This document shows, piece by piece, positions 35,816 to 42,732 of a stretch of 64,000 bases of DNA. A program made the translations under genes and the position numbers. The notes beneath the pieces are model-generated. The model ran no database searches. It was given only the letters and a program-made list of their open reading frames with translations, and was not told the origin of the DNA. The stretch lies in contig RQYR01000008.1 of NCBI GenBank assembly GCA_003859965.1, positions 1 through 64,000 of the forward strand. Direction: 5' to 3'. How positions within the stretch are numbered: position 1 is the first letter of the stretch; every line of letters starts with the position of its first letter. This DNA comes from Comamonadaceae bacterium OH2545_COT-014. Lineage in GTDB: Bacteria; Pseudomonadota; Gammaproteobacteria; Burkholderiales; Burkholderiaceae_C.

Positions 35816-37195
35816 TCACAGCCAGCCGCGCTTGGCCAGTTCGCGCGAGACGAGCTGGCTGATGCGCTGATGCGCCACCGCCGTGGGATGGAACGGATCG
35901 GCAAAGGTGTAGTAACGGCCAGAAGCGTCGTACGCGTTTTGCGGGTAGAAGGTGTTGCGCAGCTGTTCCTCGCTCAGCCCCAGTGCGCGGGCGCGGGCCT
36001 GCAAGGTGCAGCTGGCCAGGGCGCGCGTGGTGCTTTCGCTGCCGCACACTGGCTTGGTCACGTTGCCCAGGCCGTATTGCTCGGGGGCGGCCACCTGGGC
36101 TTCGAACTCGCTGTAGAAGTCGATGTGCAGCGCCTGCGGCATGGCGGCCAGGCGCTGCTGCAGGCGCTGGTTGTAAGCCTGCATGCTGGCGGTGGCCACG
36201 CGCGCCAGCGTGGCATTGGCCCGCGCCGCTGCCAGGCGCGGCGTGCTGAGCACCGCGGGCAGGTTGAGCACGGCCACGCGCGGGCCGCCATTGGCCAGCA
36301 GCTGGTTTTGCACGGCATCCGCCAGCACGCCGGCCAGCCCGGCGCCAAAGGCCACGCTGAGTTCGGCCACGGCAGGGCCCGTCTGGCCCTGCGCGGCGTT
36401 CAGGCTGGCGGCCAGTTGCCGGGCGGCGGTTTGCACCGTGGTCAGGTCGGTGGCCTCGGTCATGGCCTGCAACGCGGCCTGCGCGGCCGCGGCGTTGCTG
36501 GGGGGCAGTTTGGCCTGGGCCGCGCCAGCGCCCAGCACGCTGTCGAAATAGCTCACCAGGTCGTCACGCGCGCTGCCAGAGGCCGCCAGCGCCGTGGCCA
36601 GCGGCTGGAGCGCGGCTTGCGCGGTGGCCAGATCGGGCGCAGCCAGCACCGCCGCCAGCGCCTGGCCCACCGCTTGCGAGCCGCCGCTGACCGCGGCAAT
36701 GCGGCTGATCAGGCCCGCCATGTCGTTGCCGCCGCCATCCACCAGAATGAGGTCGCTGGGGCGGAAGCCCCCGGTCACGCGCACGGCGTTCTGCATTTGC
36801 GCCGGCACCGACAGGCGTCCGCCCGAAGCGCCAATCACCGCGCCCGCGATGGCGAAGTTGGTACAGCCCGCGTTGGGCGTGGCCGCGCCCGTGTCGGCGT
36901 TGATGCTGAAGGCCGCGCACAGGTAGGGCTGCGCATTGACCGTGGCATTGGCGGCGATGTAGTCCACCCACAGCCGGGTGGATTCACTGCCTTGCAAAAT
37001 GGGCTGGCCGGCGGCGTTGCTGGTTTGCGTGGTGAACTTCAGGCCAAACGTGCCGCTGTCGGCCAGGCTGTCGCCCATCACGTACACCCGGGTCGTTTCG
37101 GCTTGCACGCTGGTGTCGTTTTCGCTGCCGCCGCACGCGCCCAGCAGCGCCGCCGCTGCCAGCGCCAGTGCGCTCCATCGCAGGCTTTTGTTCAT
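35816..37195 (-). CDS. SGNH/GDSL hydrolase lipoprotein
   Basis: This 459-residue secreted esterase/lipase starts with a lipoprotein signal (ALALAAAALLGACGGS; lipobox LGAC). The GDSL block is VYVMGDSLADSGTFGLKF with the nucleophile serine, the middle has ILVDGGGNDMAGLISRIAAV with the oxyanion asparagine, and the C-terminal catalytic Asp-His pair is in FADPFHPTAVAHQRISQLVS. The region between (about 185-290) is Ala/Gln-rich and helical. The longer frame starting at 37228 would be a TTG start without a lipoprotein layout, so the ATG at 37195 is used. A perfect palindrome 72 bp upstream may be its operator. Confidence 0.88.
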   Translation of the reverse strand: MNKSLRWSALALAAAALLGACGGSENDTSVQAETTRVYVMGDSLADSGTFGLKFTTQTSNAAGQPILQGSESTRLWVDYIAANATVNAQPYLCAAFSINADTGAATPNAGCTNFAIAGAVIGASGGRLSVPAQMQNAVRVTGGFRPSDLILVDGGGNDMAGLISRIAAVSGGSQAVGQALAAVLAAPDLATAQAALQPLATALAASGSARDDLVSYFDSVLGAGAAQAKLPPSNAAAAQAALQAMTEATDLTTVQTAARQLAASLNAAQGQTGPAVAELSVAFGAGLAGVLADAVQNQLLANGGPRVAVLNLPAVLSTPRLAAARANATLARVATASMQAYNQRLQQRLAAMPQALHIDFYSEFEAQVAAPEQYGLGNVTKPVCGSESTTRALASCTLQARARALGLSEEQLRNTFYPQNAYDASGRYYTFADPFHPTAVAHQRISQLVSRELAKRGWL

Positions 37196-37266
37196 GAATT
37201 CGCTCCTGTCAGGCAAAAAAGGAAACAAAAAAGGCCGGGATGCGCCCGGGCCAGCCTTCTAAAAAA

Positions 37267-37282
37267 GCGAACGTCCGTTCGC
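37267..37282. promoter_or_regulatory. 16-bp palindrome, candidate operator upstream of the GDSL lipase
   Basis: GCGAACG-TC-CGTTCGC is a near-perfect dyad next to a run of six A, 72 bp upstream of the lipase start. The spacing and sequence recall TetR-family operators, but no TetR gene is in the window. Confidence 0.4.
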
Positions 37283-37462
37283 ATCCGCTCATCCTATGCA
37301 AACCGGGCGCGGGCGGCATCGGTGTTTCCCCTGCTGTCCTCGTTCCGGCCAGCAGGCCAAGAACCCTCCCGTGCCGTGGCCATGAGTGCCTTGACGGCGG
37401 CGCGGCTGACCAGCCGTGCCACAATCGCGCCCTTCCGGGCTGAGTTGCTTTGTCACCTTGGC

Positions 37463-37792
37463 CCGGTCTGCCTGACAGGTGCCCCAGCGCCGCCATGCAC
37501 GGCCACGGGGTTGAACGGGAAGCAGGTGCGCGGCGTCTGCCGCGAGTGCCCATGCCGCACGCATGTGCCTCGCGCGCGGCCCGCAAGTCCTGCGCTGCCC
37601 CCGCAACGGTCAGCGGAAACCACGCCCCGACGCCTGCGCGCCTTCACTTTTTTTCCTGGTGCGCGGCAGCCACTGCGCCAGGCCCGCCACGGGCCACGCG
37701 GGAAGGCCGGGGCCTCGCCCGGTGCGCTCACGCCGTGTTCGCGCGCTTGCACCGGGCGGTCCGCAAGCCCGGATACCGGCCTGCCTGGTTTT
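37463..37792 (+). promoter_or_regulatory. Cobalamin (B12) riboswitch
   Basis: The conserved blocks appear in the right order: GACAGGTGCC at about 37474, GGGAAGCAGGTG at about 37518, the B12 box GCTGCCCCCGCAAC at about 37593-37606, GCAGCCACTG at about 37666, GGGAAGGCCGG at about 37700, and the 3' strand AAGCCCGGATACC with CCTGCC at about 37765-37786, which pairs with the 5' end to close the aptamer. The aptamer is long (about 330 nt) because of expanded peripheral loops. It lies upstream of a TonB-dependent receptor, a standard target of B12 repression. The expression platform falls in the inverted-repeat element that follows. Confidence 0.88.
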
Positions 37793-37794
37793 CA

Positions 37795-37955
37795 GAGCCT
37801 GTTCACGATTTCTTCGCGGCCCGCGCCAACAGCTGGACGGAGCCGGACGGAGGCATTGGGCGGCCTTGCCCATCCTGGCCATGGCGGCGGCAAGCGCCTG
37901 GCACATGGCCCGCCCATGCGCCTTTTCCGGCCCGCGCCAAGATCGTGAACGGCTC
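37795..37955. repeat. Inverted-repeat element between riboswitch and receptor (diverged copy D)
   Basis: This 161-bp stretch begins GAGCCTGTTCACGAT and ends ATCGTGAACGGCTC, the reverse complement with one bulged base; the arms extend imperfectly to about 30 bp. The ends resemble those of copies A-C (CCTGTTCAAA...), so it may be a diverged member of the same family or a second family. It separates the riboswitch aptamer from the receptor gene. Confidence 0.6.
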
Positions 37956-38126
37956 GCACAACGGCGGCTGCGGGCGTGCGGCTGGCCGGACAAGCCCGCG
38001 CGCGCGGCCCGCCTTTGGCCTGGGCCGCCGCCGCGCCGCCGCTTGGCCGCGCTGTTTCGGCATGCCTTCAGCCCCACTCGTTTTGTTGACCGGCGTTGCA
38101 CACGCCTTTCGAGGAGGAAGAAGTCC

Positions 38127-38948
38127 ATGCCCACCCCCTTCACGCCCGGCCGCCTGCTGGGCGCCAGCGCCTGGCTGCTGAGTGCGGCCGCCAGCGCCGC
38201 CGACCCGGCCGCCGCATCCCAGGCATCCACCGCGCCCGCCGCACCGGCCACGGCTGCCGCCAGCGCCCCGCAAGCGGCGGCCAGCGGCGCGGCCGCCGCC
38301 ACCCTGCCCGCCGTGCAGGTGAGCAGCAAGAAAACCATTTCCACCGCCACCCGGCTGGACGCCGACCCGCTGCGCCTGCCTTTTGCCGCCACCATCGTGG
38401 AGCGCGCGCGCATGGACGAAGCGGGCGCCATCACGCTGGAGGACGGGCTGCGCAGCGTGCCCGGCCTGCAACACGGCACGCAGGGCAATGACTACACGCG
38501 CTTCGAGACGCGCGGCCTGCGCGACACGCAGGACGTGCTGGTGCTGATCGACGGCGTGCCGCTGCGCATCCTGCAGGGCAATTCGGACGTGACGCAGATC
38601 GCGCCCGAGCTGGTGGAGCGCGTTGAATTCATCAAAGGCCCGGCCTCGGCCCTGTATGGCAAGAACGCCATCGGCGGCGTGGCGCAGTTCTTCCTCAAGC
38701 CCGAGCAGGCCGGCGGCAGCGCCACGGCCACCGTGGGCCGATTTGGCCGCACCGATGCCAGCGTGCGCCACCGCTGGGACTTCGCGCGCGGCCATTTCTT
38801 CGCGGGCCTGGCCAACAACCATTGGGACGGCGACGGCTTTCAACCCGGCGCGCACCGTAGGCGAGCCGCGCGCCTTTCTGGACTTTTTCCGCACCACCGC
38901 GCAACCGGGCTTTGATGGCGTGTGGTCCCACGAATTCCGCCTGCTCGA
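38127..38948 (+). pseudogene. TonB-dependent receptor, 5' part only, frameshifted and truncated
   Basis: The reading frame from ATG 38127 (preceded by GAGGAGGAAG) encodes a signal peptide, an Ala/Pro-rich linker and the receptor plug domain: ISTATRLDADPLRLPFAATI, GLRSVPGLQHGTQGNDYTRF, RGLRDTQDVLVLIDGVPLRI and ERVEFIKGPASALYGKNAIG. At about 38850 the sense continues in another frame (RTVGEPRAFLDFFRTTAQPG, VWSHEFRL, a barrel-like segment), and the barrel then stops: a complete receptor has 600-700 residues, and only about 270 are present. The intact frame itself ends at 38915. Its place behind the cobalamin riboswitch suggests it was a corrinoid receptor. A sequencing error could explain the frameshift but not the missing barrel. 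Confidence 0.8.
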
Positions 38949-39365
38949 AGGCACGGGGCCCTACCCTTCGCCGCTGCTGCTGGCCGAGGAGCTGGCGCAA
39001 CTGCACTTTCAAAGCGGCGGCCGCCTGGACGCTGTCGTGGGCCGGGAAACCGACGCCGCCACGCTGACACAACTGTGCATAGACCCGACCAGCACGCGCG
39101 GCGCGTGTTCTTCGCCGCCCGGCGCGGCGTGCCCGCGCACCAGGTGCCCGCCGCGGACACGGCGCAGGCGCTGCGCACCCAGTTCATCCACGGCACGCCC
39201 GCGCAGTGCCACGCGCAAATCACGCAACTGGCGCAGGCCAGCGGCATCGGCGCGCTGCGCTGCGTGTTCAACGCCAACGGCCTGCTGCCGCCCGAACAGG
39301 CGCTGGCCGGCATGCGCCTGTTCGCCCGCGAAGTGATGCCCGCGCTGCGGCCCGCCGCGGCCTGA
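38949..39365 (+). pseudogene. Remnant of a luciferase-like (LLM class) flavin-dependent monooxygenase
   Basis: Two fragments of one protein lie in different frames. The first (about 38949-39045) reads PLLLAEELAQLHFQSGGRLD, the characteristic LLM segment. The second (about 39105-39365) reads GTPAQCHAQITQLAQASGIG and ends LLPPEQALAGMRLFAREVMP, the usual LLM C-terminus. The middle and the start are gone; a normal enzyme has about 340 residues. The fragments follow directly on the truncated receptor, so a deletion joining two genes is likely. cobW starts 34 bp downstream. Confidence 0.7.
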
Positions 39366-39399
39366 GCCACCCATCCCTCTTTCTTCAAGGAGCCTTCCC

Positions 39400-40449
39400 A
39401 TGCACATCGCCAAAATCCCCGCCACCGTCATCACCGGCTTTCTGGGCAGCGGCAAAACCACGCTGCTGCGCCACATCCTGAACAACGCCCAGGGGCGGCG
39501 CATCGCCGTCATCGTCAACGAGTTTGGCGAGCTGGGCATCGACGGCGACATCCTCAAAGCCTGCGGCATCGGCTGCGACGAAAGCGGCAATGAAAAAGAG
39601 GGCCAGCTCTACGAACTGGCCAACGGCTGCATGTGCTGCACTGTGCAGGAGGAGTTCTTCCCCGTCATGAAGCAACTGGCCGAGCGCCGCGCCGACATCG
39701 ACGCCCTGCTCATCGAAACCAGCGGCCTGGCCCTGCCCAAGCCGCTGGTGCAAGCCTTCCAGTGGCCCGAAATCGCCGGCGTGTTTACCGTGGACGCCGT
39801 CGTCACCGTGGTCGATACCCCCGCCGCCGCTGCCGGGCAATTCGCCGCCAACCCGCAAGCCGTCGATGCCCAGCGCCGCGCCGACCCCAACCTCGACCAC
39901 GAATCGCCCCTGCACGAGCTGTTCGAAGACCAGCTCGGCGCCGCCGACCTGGTGGTGCTCAACAAAACCGACCTGGTGGACGCCGCCGCGCTGGCGCAAG
40001 TCGAGCGCCTGGTGCGCGCCGAACTGCCGCCCGAGGTCAAAGTCGTGCAAGCCAGCGAAGGCCGCCTGCCGCTGGACGTGCTGCTGGGCCTGCACCGCGC
40101 CGCCGAGGCCACCATCGACCAGCGCCCCAGCCACCACGACCATGACGAAGACCACGACCACGACGAATTCGACTCCCTCGTCATCGACCTGCCCGAAGTG
40201 CAGCGCGAGCCGCTGCTGGCCGTGCTGGCCGAGCTGGTGAAAGCCCAGAACATCCTGCGCGTCAAAGGCTTCGCCGCCCTGCCCGGCAAACCCATGCGGC
40301 TGCTGGTGCAAGGCGTGGGCAGCCGCTTCGACCACCACTTCGACCGCCCCTGGCAAGCCGATGAGGCGCGCCGCACGCGGCTGGTCCTCATCGGCCAGAA
40401 GCTGGACGAGGCCGCGCTGCGCGCGGCCTTGGCGGGCGCGGTGGCCTGA
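39400..40449 (+). CDS. cobW: CobW-family GTP-binding metallochaperone
   Basis: This 349-residue G3E GTPase is the CobW type, thought to deliver cobalt to the cobaltochelatase in aerobic cobalamin synthesis. Motifs: Walker A GFLGSGKTT (about residues 13-21), VNEFGELGID, the metal-binding ANGCMCCT with its CxCC, SGLALPKPL in the switch region, and the guanine-specificity NKTDL. A His/Asp-rich metal-binding linker (HHDHDEDHDHDE, about 245-257) precedes the C-terminal domain. It starts 34 bp after the LLM remnant and, with the riboswitch upstream, was probably transcribed with the receptor. cobN lies 2.3 kb downstream on the same strand. Confidence 0.93.
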   Translation: MHIAKIPATVITGFLGSGKTTLLRHILNNAQGRRIAVIVNEFGELGIDGDILKACGIGCDESGNEKEGQLYELANGCMCCTVQEEFFPVMKQLAERRADIDALLIETSGLALPKPLVQAFQWPEIAGVFTVDAVVTVVDTPAAAAGQFAANPQAVDAQRRADPNLDHESPLHELFEDQLGAADLVVLNKTDLVDAAALAQVERLVRAELPPEVKVVQASEGRLPLDVLLGLHRAAEATIDQRPSHHDHDEDHDHDEFDSLVIDLPEVQREPLLAVLAELVKAQNILRVKGFAALPGKPMRLLVQGVGSRFDHHFDRPWQADEARRTRLVLIGQKLDEAALRAALAGAVA

Positions 40450-40511
40450 GCACCGGGCTGCCCACGGCCAGCAGCTCATGAGTTGCCCGTGTGCCTTGGC
40501 CCGTCTGCCGA

Positions 40512-41021
40512 TCACGGCTGGACGGGCAGAAACTCCTCACCCGTATTCCAGTCCCAGAACGGAGCGAAGTTGCAGTCCGGACAGAACAGGTGCAAGGCTT
40601 TTTCTTCCGGCTCACCCTCAATGCGCAGCGTGCCCATGCGCGCTGCGCTGACATGCCAATCGGCCTTGCGGCCATCGCGCAGCGTCAGCGTTCCTGCGAC
40701 GCCACAGCGCGCCCAGCTGAGATCGTGCATGTAGGCTTGGCTGCTGATCTGTCTGGCCCGTGCCCAAAAGCGGCGAATCTCGGGCAGACCGGGGCGGAAG
40801 GTGGTGCAGTCTTCACCAGGGCCCAATTCGCCCCGCGGCGGCGGGTCTATCTGCACCTTCGCAATAGCGGGAATAGTCACCGGGCACAACTCGACGGTAT
40901 AGAACTCACTGGCCAGCTTTTGGCAGCCCGAAGGACTGCGGTCAGGCGCTTCTTGCGCCATCGTTGATGGAGCAAGCGCCAGACCAAGCCAAGTCATGAG
41001 AAGCCATCGCATCATGAACAT
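40512..41021 (-). CDS. Small secreted cysteine-rich protein, candidate immunity protein
   Basis: This 169-residue protein has a signal peptide (MFMMRWLLMTWLGLALAPST, cleavage near MAQ) and a mature part with six cysteines (GCQK, ELCPV, EDCTTF, ARCGV, LFCPDC), suggesting disulfides in the periplasm. I recognise no domain. The gene begins 9 bp after the stop codon of the amidase gene on the same strand, so the two form one unit. By analogy with amidase effectors whose immunity proteins are exported to the periplasm, it may protect against the amidase. That function is inference from position and signal peptide only. Confidence 0.6.
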   Translation of the reverse strand: MFMMRWLLMTWLGLALAPSTMAQEAPDRSPSGCQKLASEFYTVELCPVTIPAIAKVQIDPPPRGELGPGEDCTTFRPGLPEIRRFWARARQISSQAYMHDLSWARCGVAGTLTLRDGRKADWHVSAARMGTLRIEGEPEEKALHLFCPDCNFAPFWDWNTGEEFLPVQP

Positions 41022-41030
41022 GCCCGGCTG

Positions 41031-41984
41031 TCAGTGTGGTCGTGCCGTGGAGGCCTCTGTCTGGTTCTTGCGCGACACCACGGGGTGTGCAAATACTTCG
41101 GAATCAGACAATTTGAATTCTGCTTGCAACTGTCCCATCAACCACTGCAAGGATTCATTCTGTTTGCTCGTAACCATTTCATAAATTTCACGCTTTTGCG
41201 TCATTTCATATTTCATCCCTGCCAACGCTTTCTCAGAAACACCTTCATACAAAATGGTTTGCCCCTTGTCGGTCTGAAGGGTCACGGTGCGCTGGCCCCG
41301 GGCATCGACCGATTCCGTCAGGCTTTTGGCCACGTGGTAGCCACCTACCAGCTCGATACCGATCGCGTCCTGGTTGGACGGGTAGCGCTCCCCCGCGTTC
41401 TTGGCTTTTTCCCGGTTGTGCATCACTTTGACGCCGCTGTTGGACTTCGGGCAGCTTTGCTCGGCCTCGCAACGGCTCAACAACGGCCCCACATGGTTGG
41501 TAGCCTTGTGCAAGGACGCGGTCTGGTAGATGGTGCCGTCCTTGTCGATCAGAAAGTGCGCGCCATTGGCGCCGGGGTTGGCATAGCTGTTGAAGGTGGA
41601 AGCGGCCGTTGACGCCCCGGTTTGGTGAATGACGATGCCGTTGACCTGCGACATGTCGCCACGTTCGATATAGCGATTGGCATGAATGCCGTTTTGGACC
41701 TTGTCATGATGGACAAGCCCATCCGCATCCAGGTTCAGCTCGGAAGTCTTGGCAGAGGCCGCCGCCGCTTCCCCACCCCGCCCCGCACCGGCCAAGCGCG
41801 CCAGCGCCGCGCCAGAGTCGCGTGCCATCTCCGCCAAGGTGTTGCGTGCGGTGGAAGGCCGCGGTTGCCCGGGTGCGCCCTCATGGCCAGTTGGCGTTTG
41901 CGCGCCCGGCCCGGCCTCGTCTGGCGCCAACCAACGCGCTGCCTGCCTGGCAGCAGAAATCAGTGGTAATGCCGTTGTTGACAT
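41031..41984 (-). CDS. PGRP-like N-acetylmuramoyl-L-alanine amidase without signal peptide (candidate toxin)
   Basis: This 317-residue protein has an Amidase_2/PGRP domain at about residues 112-215 with a C-terminal extension. Likely zinc and active-site residues: His120 in GIVIHQTGAS, Tyr153, His164 in KATNHVG, Glu211 in AIGIELVG and His300 in VFAHPVVSRK. The surrounding GANGAHFLIDKDGTIYQTAS is a typical amidase core. The first 110 residues are Ala/Gly-rich and carry no signal peptide or membrane helix, unlike housekeeping cell-wall amidases. The start is supported by AAGGGGG before the ATG. It is followed at 9 bp by a secreted protein. Base composition of its second half looks less GC-rich than the neighbours, suggesting transfer. 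A phage endolysin is an alternative, but no phage genes surround it. Confidence 0.75.
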   Translation of the reverse strand: MSTTALPLISAARQAARWLAPDEAGPGAQTPTGHEGAPGQPRPSTARNTLAEMARDSGAALARLAGAGRGGEAAAASAKTSELNLDADGLVHHDKVQNGIHANRYIERGDMSQVNGIVIHQTGASTAASTFNSYANPGANGAHFLIDKDGTIYQTASLHKATNHVGPLLSRCEAEQSCPKSNSGVKVMHNREKAKNAGERYPSNQDAIGIELVGGYHVAKSLTESVDARGQRTVTLQTDKGQTILYEGVSEKALAGMKYEMTQKREIYEMVTSKQNESLQWLMGQLQAEFKLSDSEVFAHPVVSRKNQTEASTARPH

Positions 41985-42146
41985 GGTGCCCCCTTGGATG
42001 AATGCATGGGTAACGCAAAAGCGGGTTTCATTATTTTTCCTGCCTGGACGACGCGCAAGCTGGTAGTGCTCCCATCGGGATCGCTCCCAGGGAGCTGCCA
42101 AATCCAGCCATCCATGACGCCGCGCGCCATGCCATCATCGCGTCCC

Positions 42147-42620
42147 ATGAACCACCCAAGTTCCACGCCTTCCGGCAACGCCGTGCAGCTTTACATGTTC
42201 TACCTGGGCGGCGCAGCCGGGCGGGCCAATATTGAAGTGCACGACGTGCAGTTCGTCGCCTGCCGCGACGTGGGCGAGGCCATCCCCGCGCTGAAGGCAA
42301 CATGGTTTGGCGACCCAAGCAAGCTGCACATCGACGGCCACCAGCGCCTGTGCTGGGCCGATGGCCACGACATCGTGCTGACGGACCAGCTGGCCGAGCA
42401 GCATGCCTTTGGCCTGTTCGCCGCGGACGATGCCGATGCGGCCAAGCACAGGGCCCGGGCCGTGCTGCTGCCCGGCCACGGCCAGGCGCACAAGGACAAC
42501 CTGAAGTCGGTGGACGACGGCCTGCTGCTAGCCGAGGTGGGCGGCTGGCACGTCAGCCTGCGCCCCAATCTGGCCGGGCGCAACCCGCCGCCGCAAATGC
42601 AGGGCTACCACCCGATTTGA
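42147..42620 (+). CDS. DUF1543-family protein
   Basis: This protein of up to 157 residues contains the DUF1543 pattern: QLYMFYLGGAAGRANIEVHD, VQFVACRDVGEAIPALKATW, LHIDGHQRLCWADGHDIVLT and, near the end, DDGLLLAEVGGWHVSLRPNL. Its function is unknown. The true start is unclear: ATG 42147 is used, while the conserved domain begins near 42192, so a shorter product is possible. It lies between the divergent amidase and cobN. Confidence 0.75.
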   Translation: MNHPSSTPSGNAVQLYMFYLGGAAGRANIEVHDVQFVACRDVGEAIPALKATWFGDPSKLHIDGHQRLCWADGHDIVLTDQLAEQHAFGLFAADDADAAKHRARAVLLPGHGQAHKDNLKSVDDGLLLAEVGGWHVSLRPNLAGRNPPPQMQGYHPI

Positions 42621-42732
42621 CAGGCTGGCCGGGGCAGCGCGCCCACCTGGCTGTGCGCGGCGTGGGCCGCGCCATCGCCGCTCATTCCCCATGTCAGGCC
42701 GCACAGGCCAAGGCCATTCCCCTTTCCCTCCC

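Noticed and set aside
40512-42620. Prophage remnant between cobW and cobN because of the amidase
   Set aside because: No holin, integrase, structural or attachment-site sequence is visible; the neighbours are an exported protein and a DUF1543 gene.
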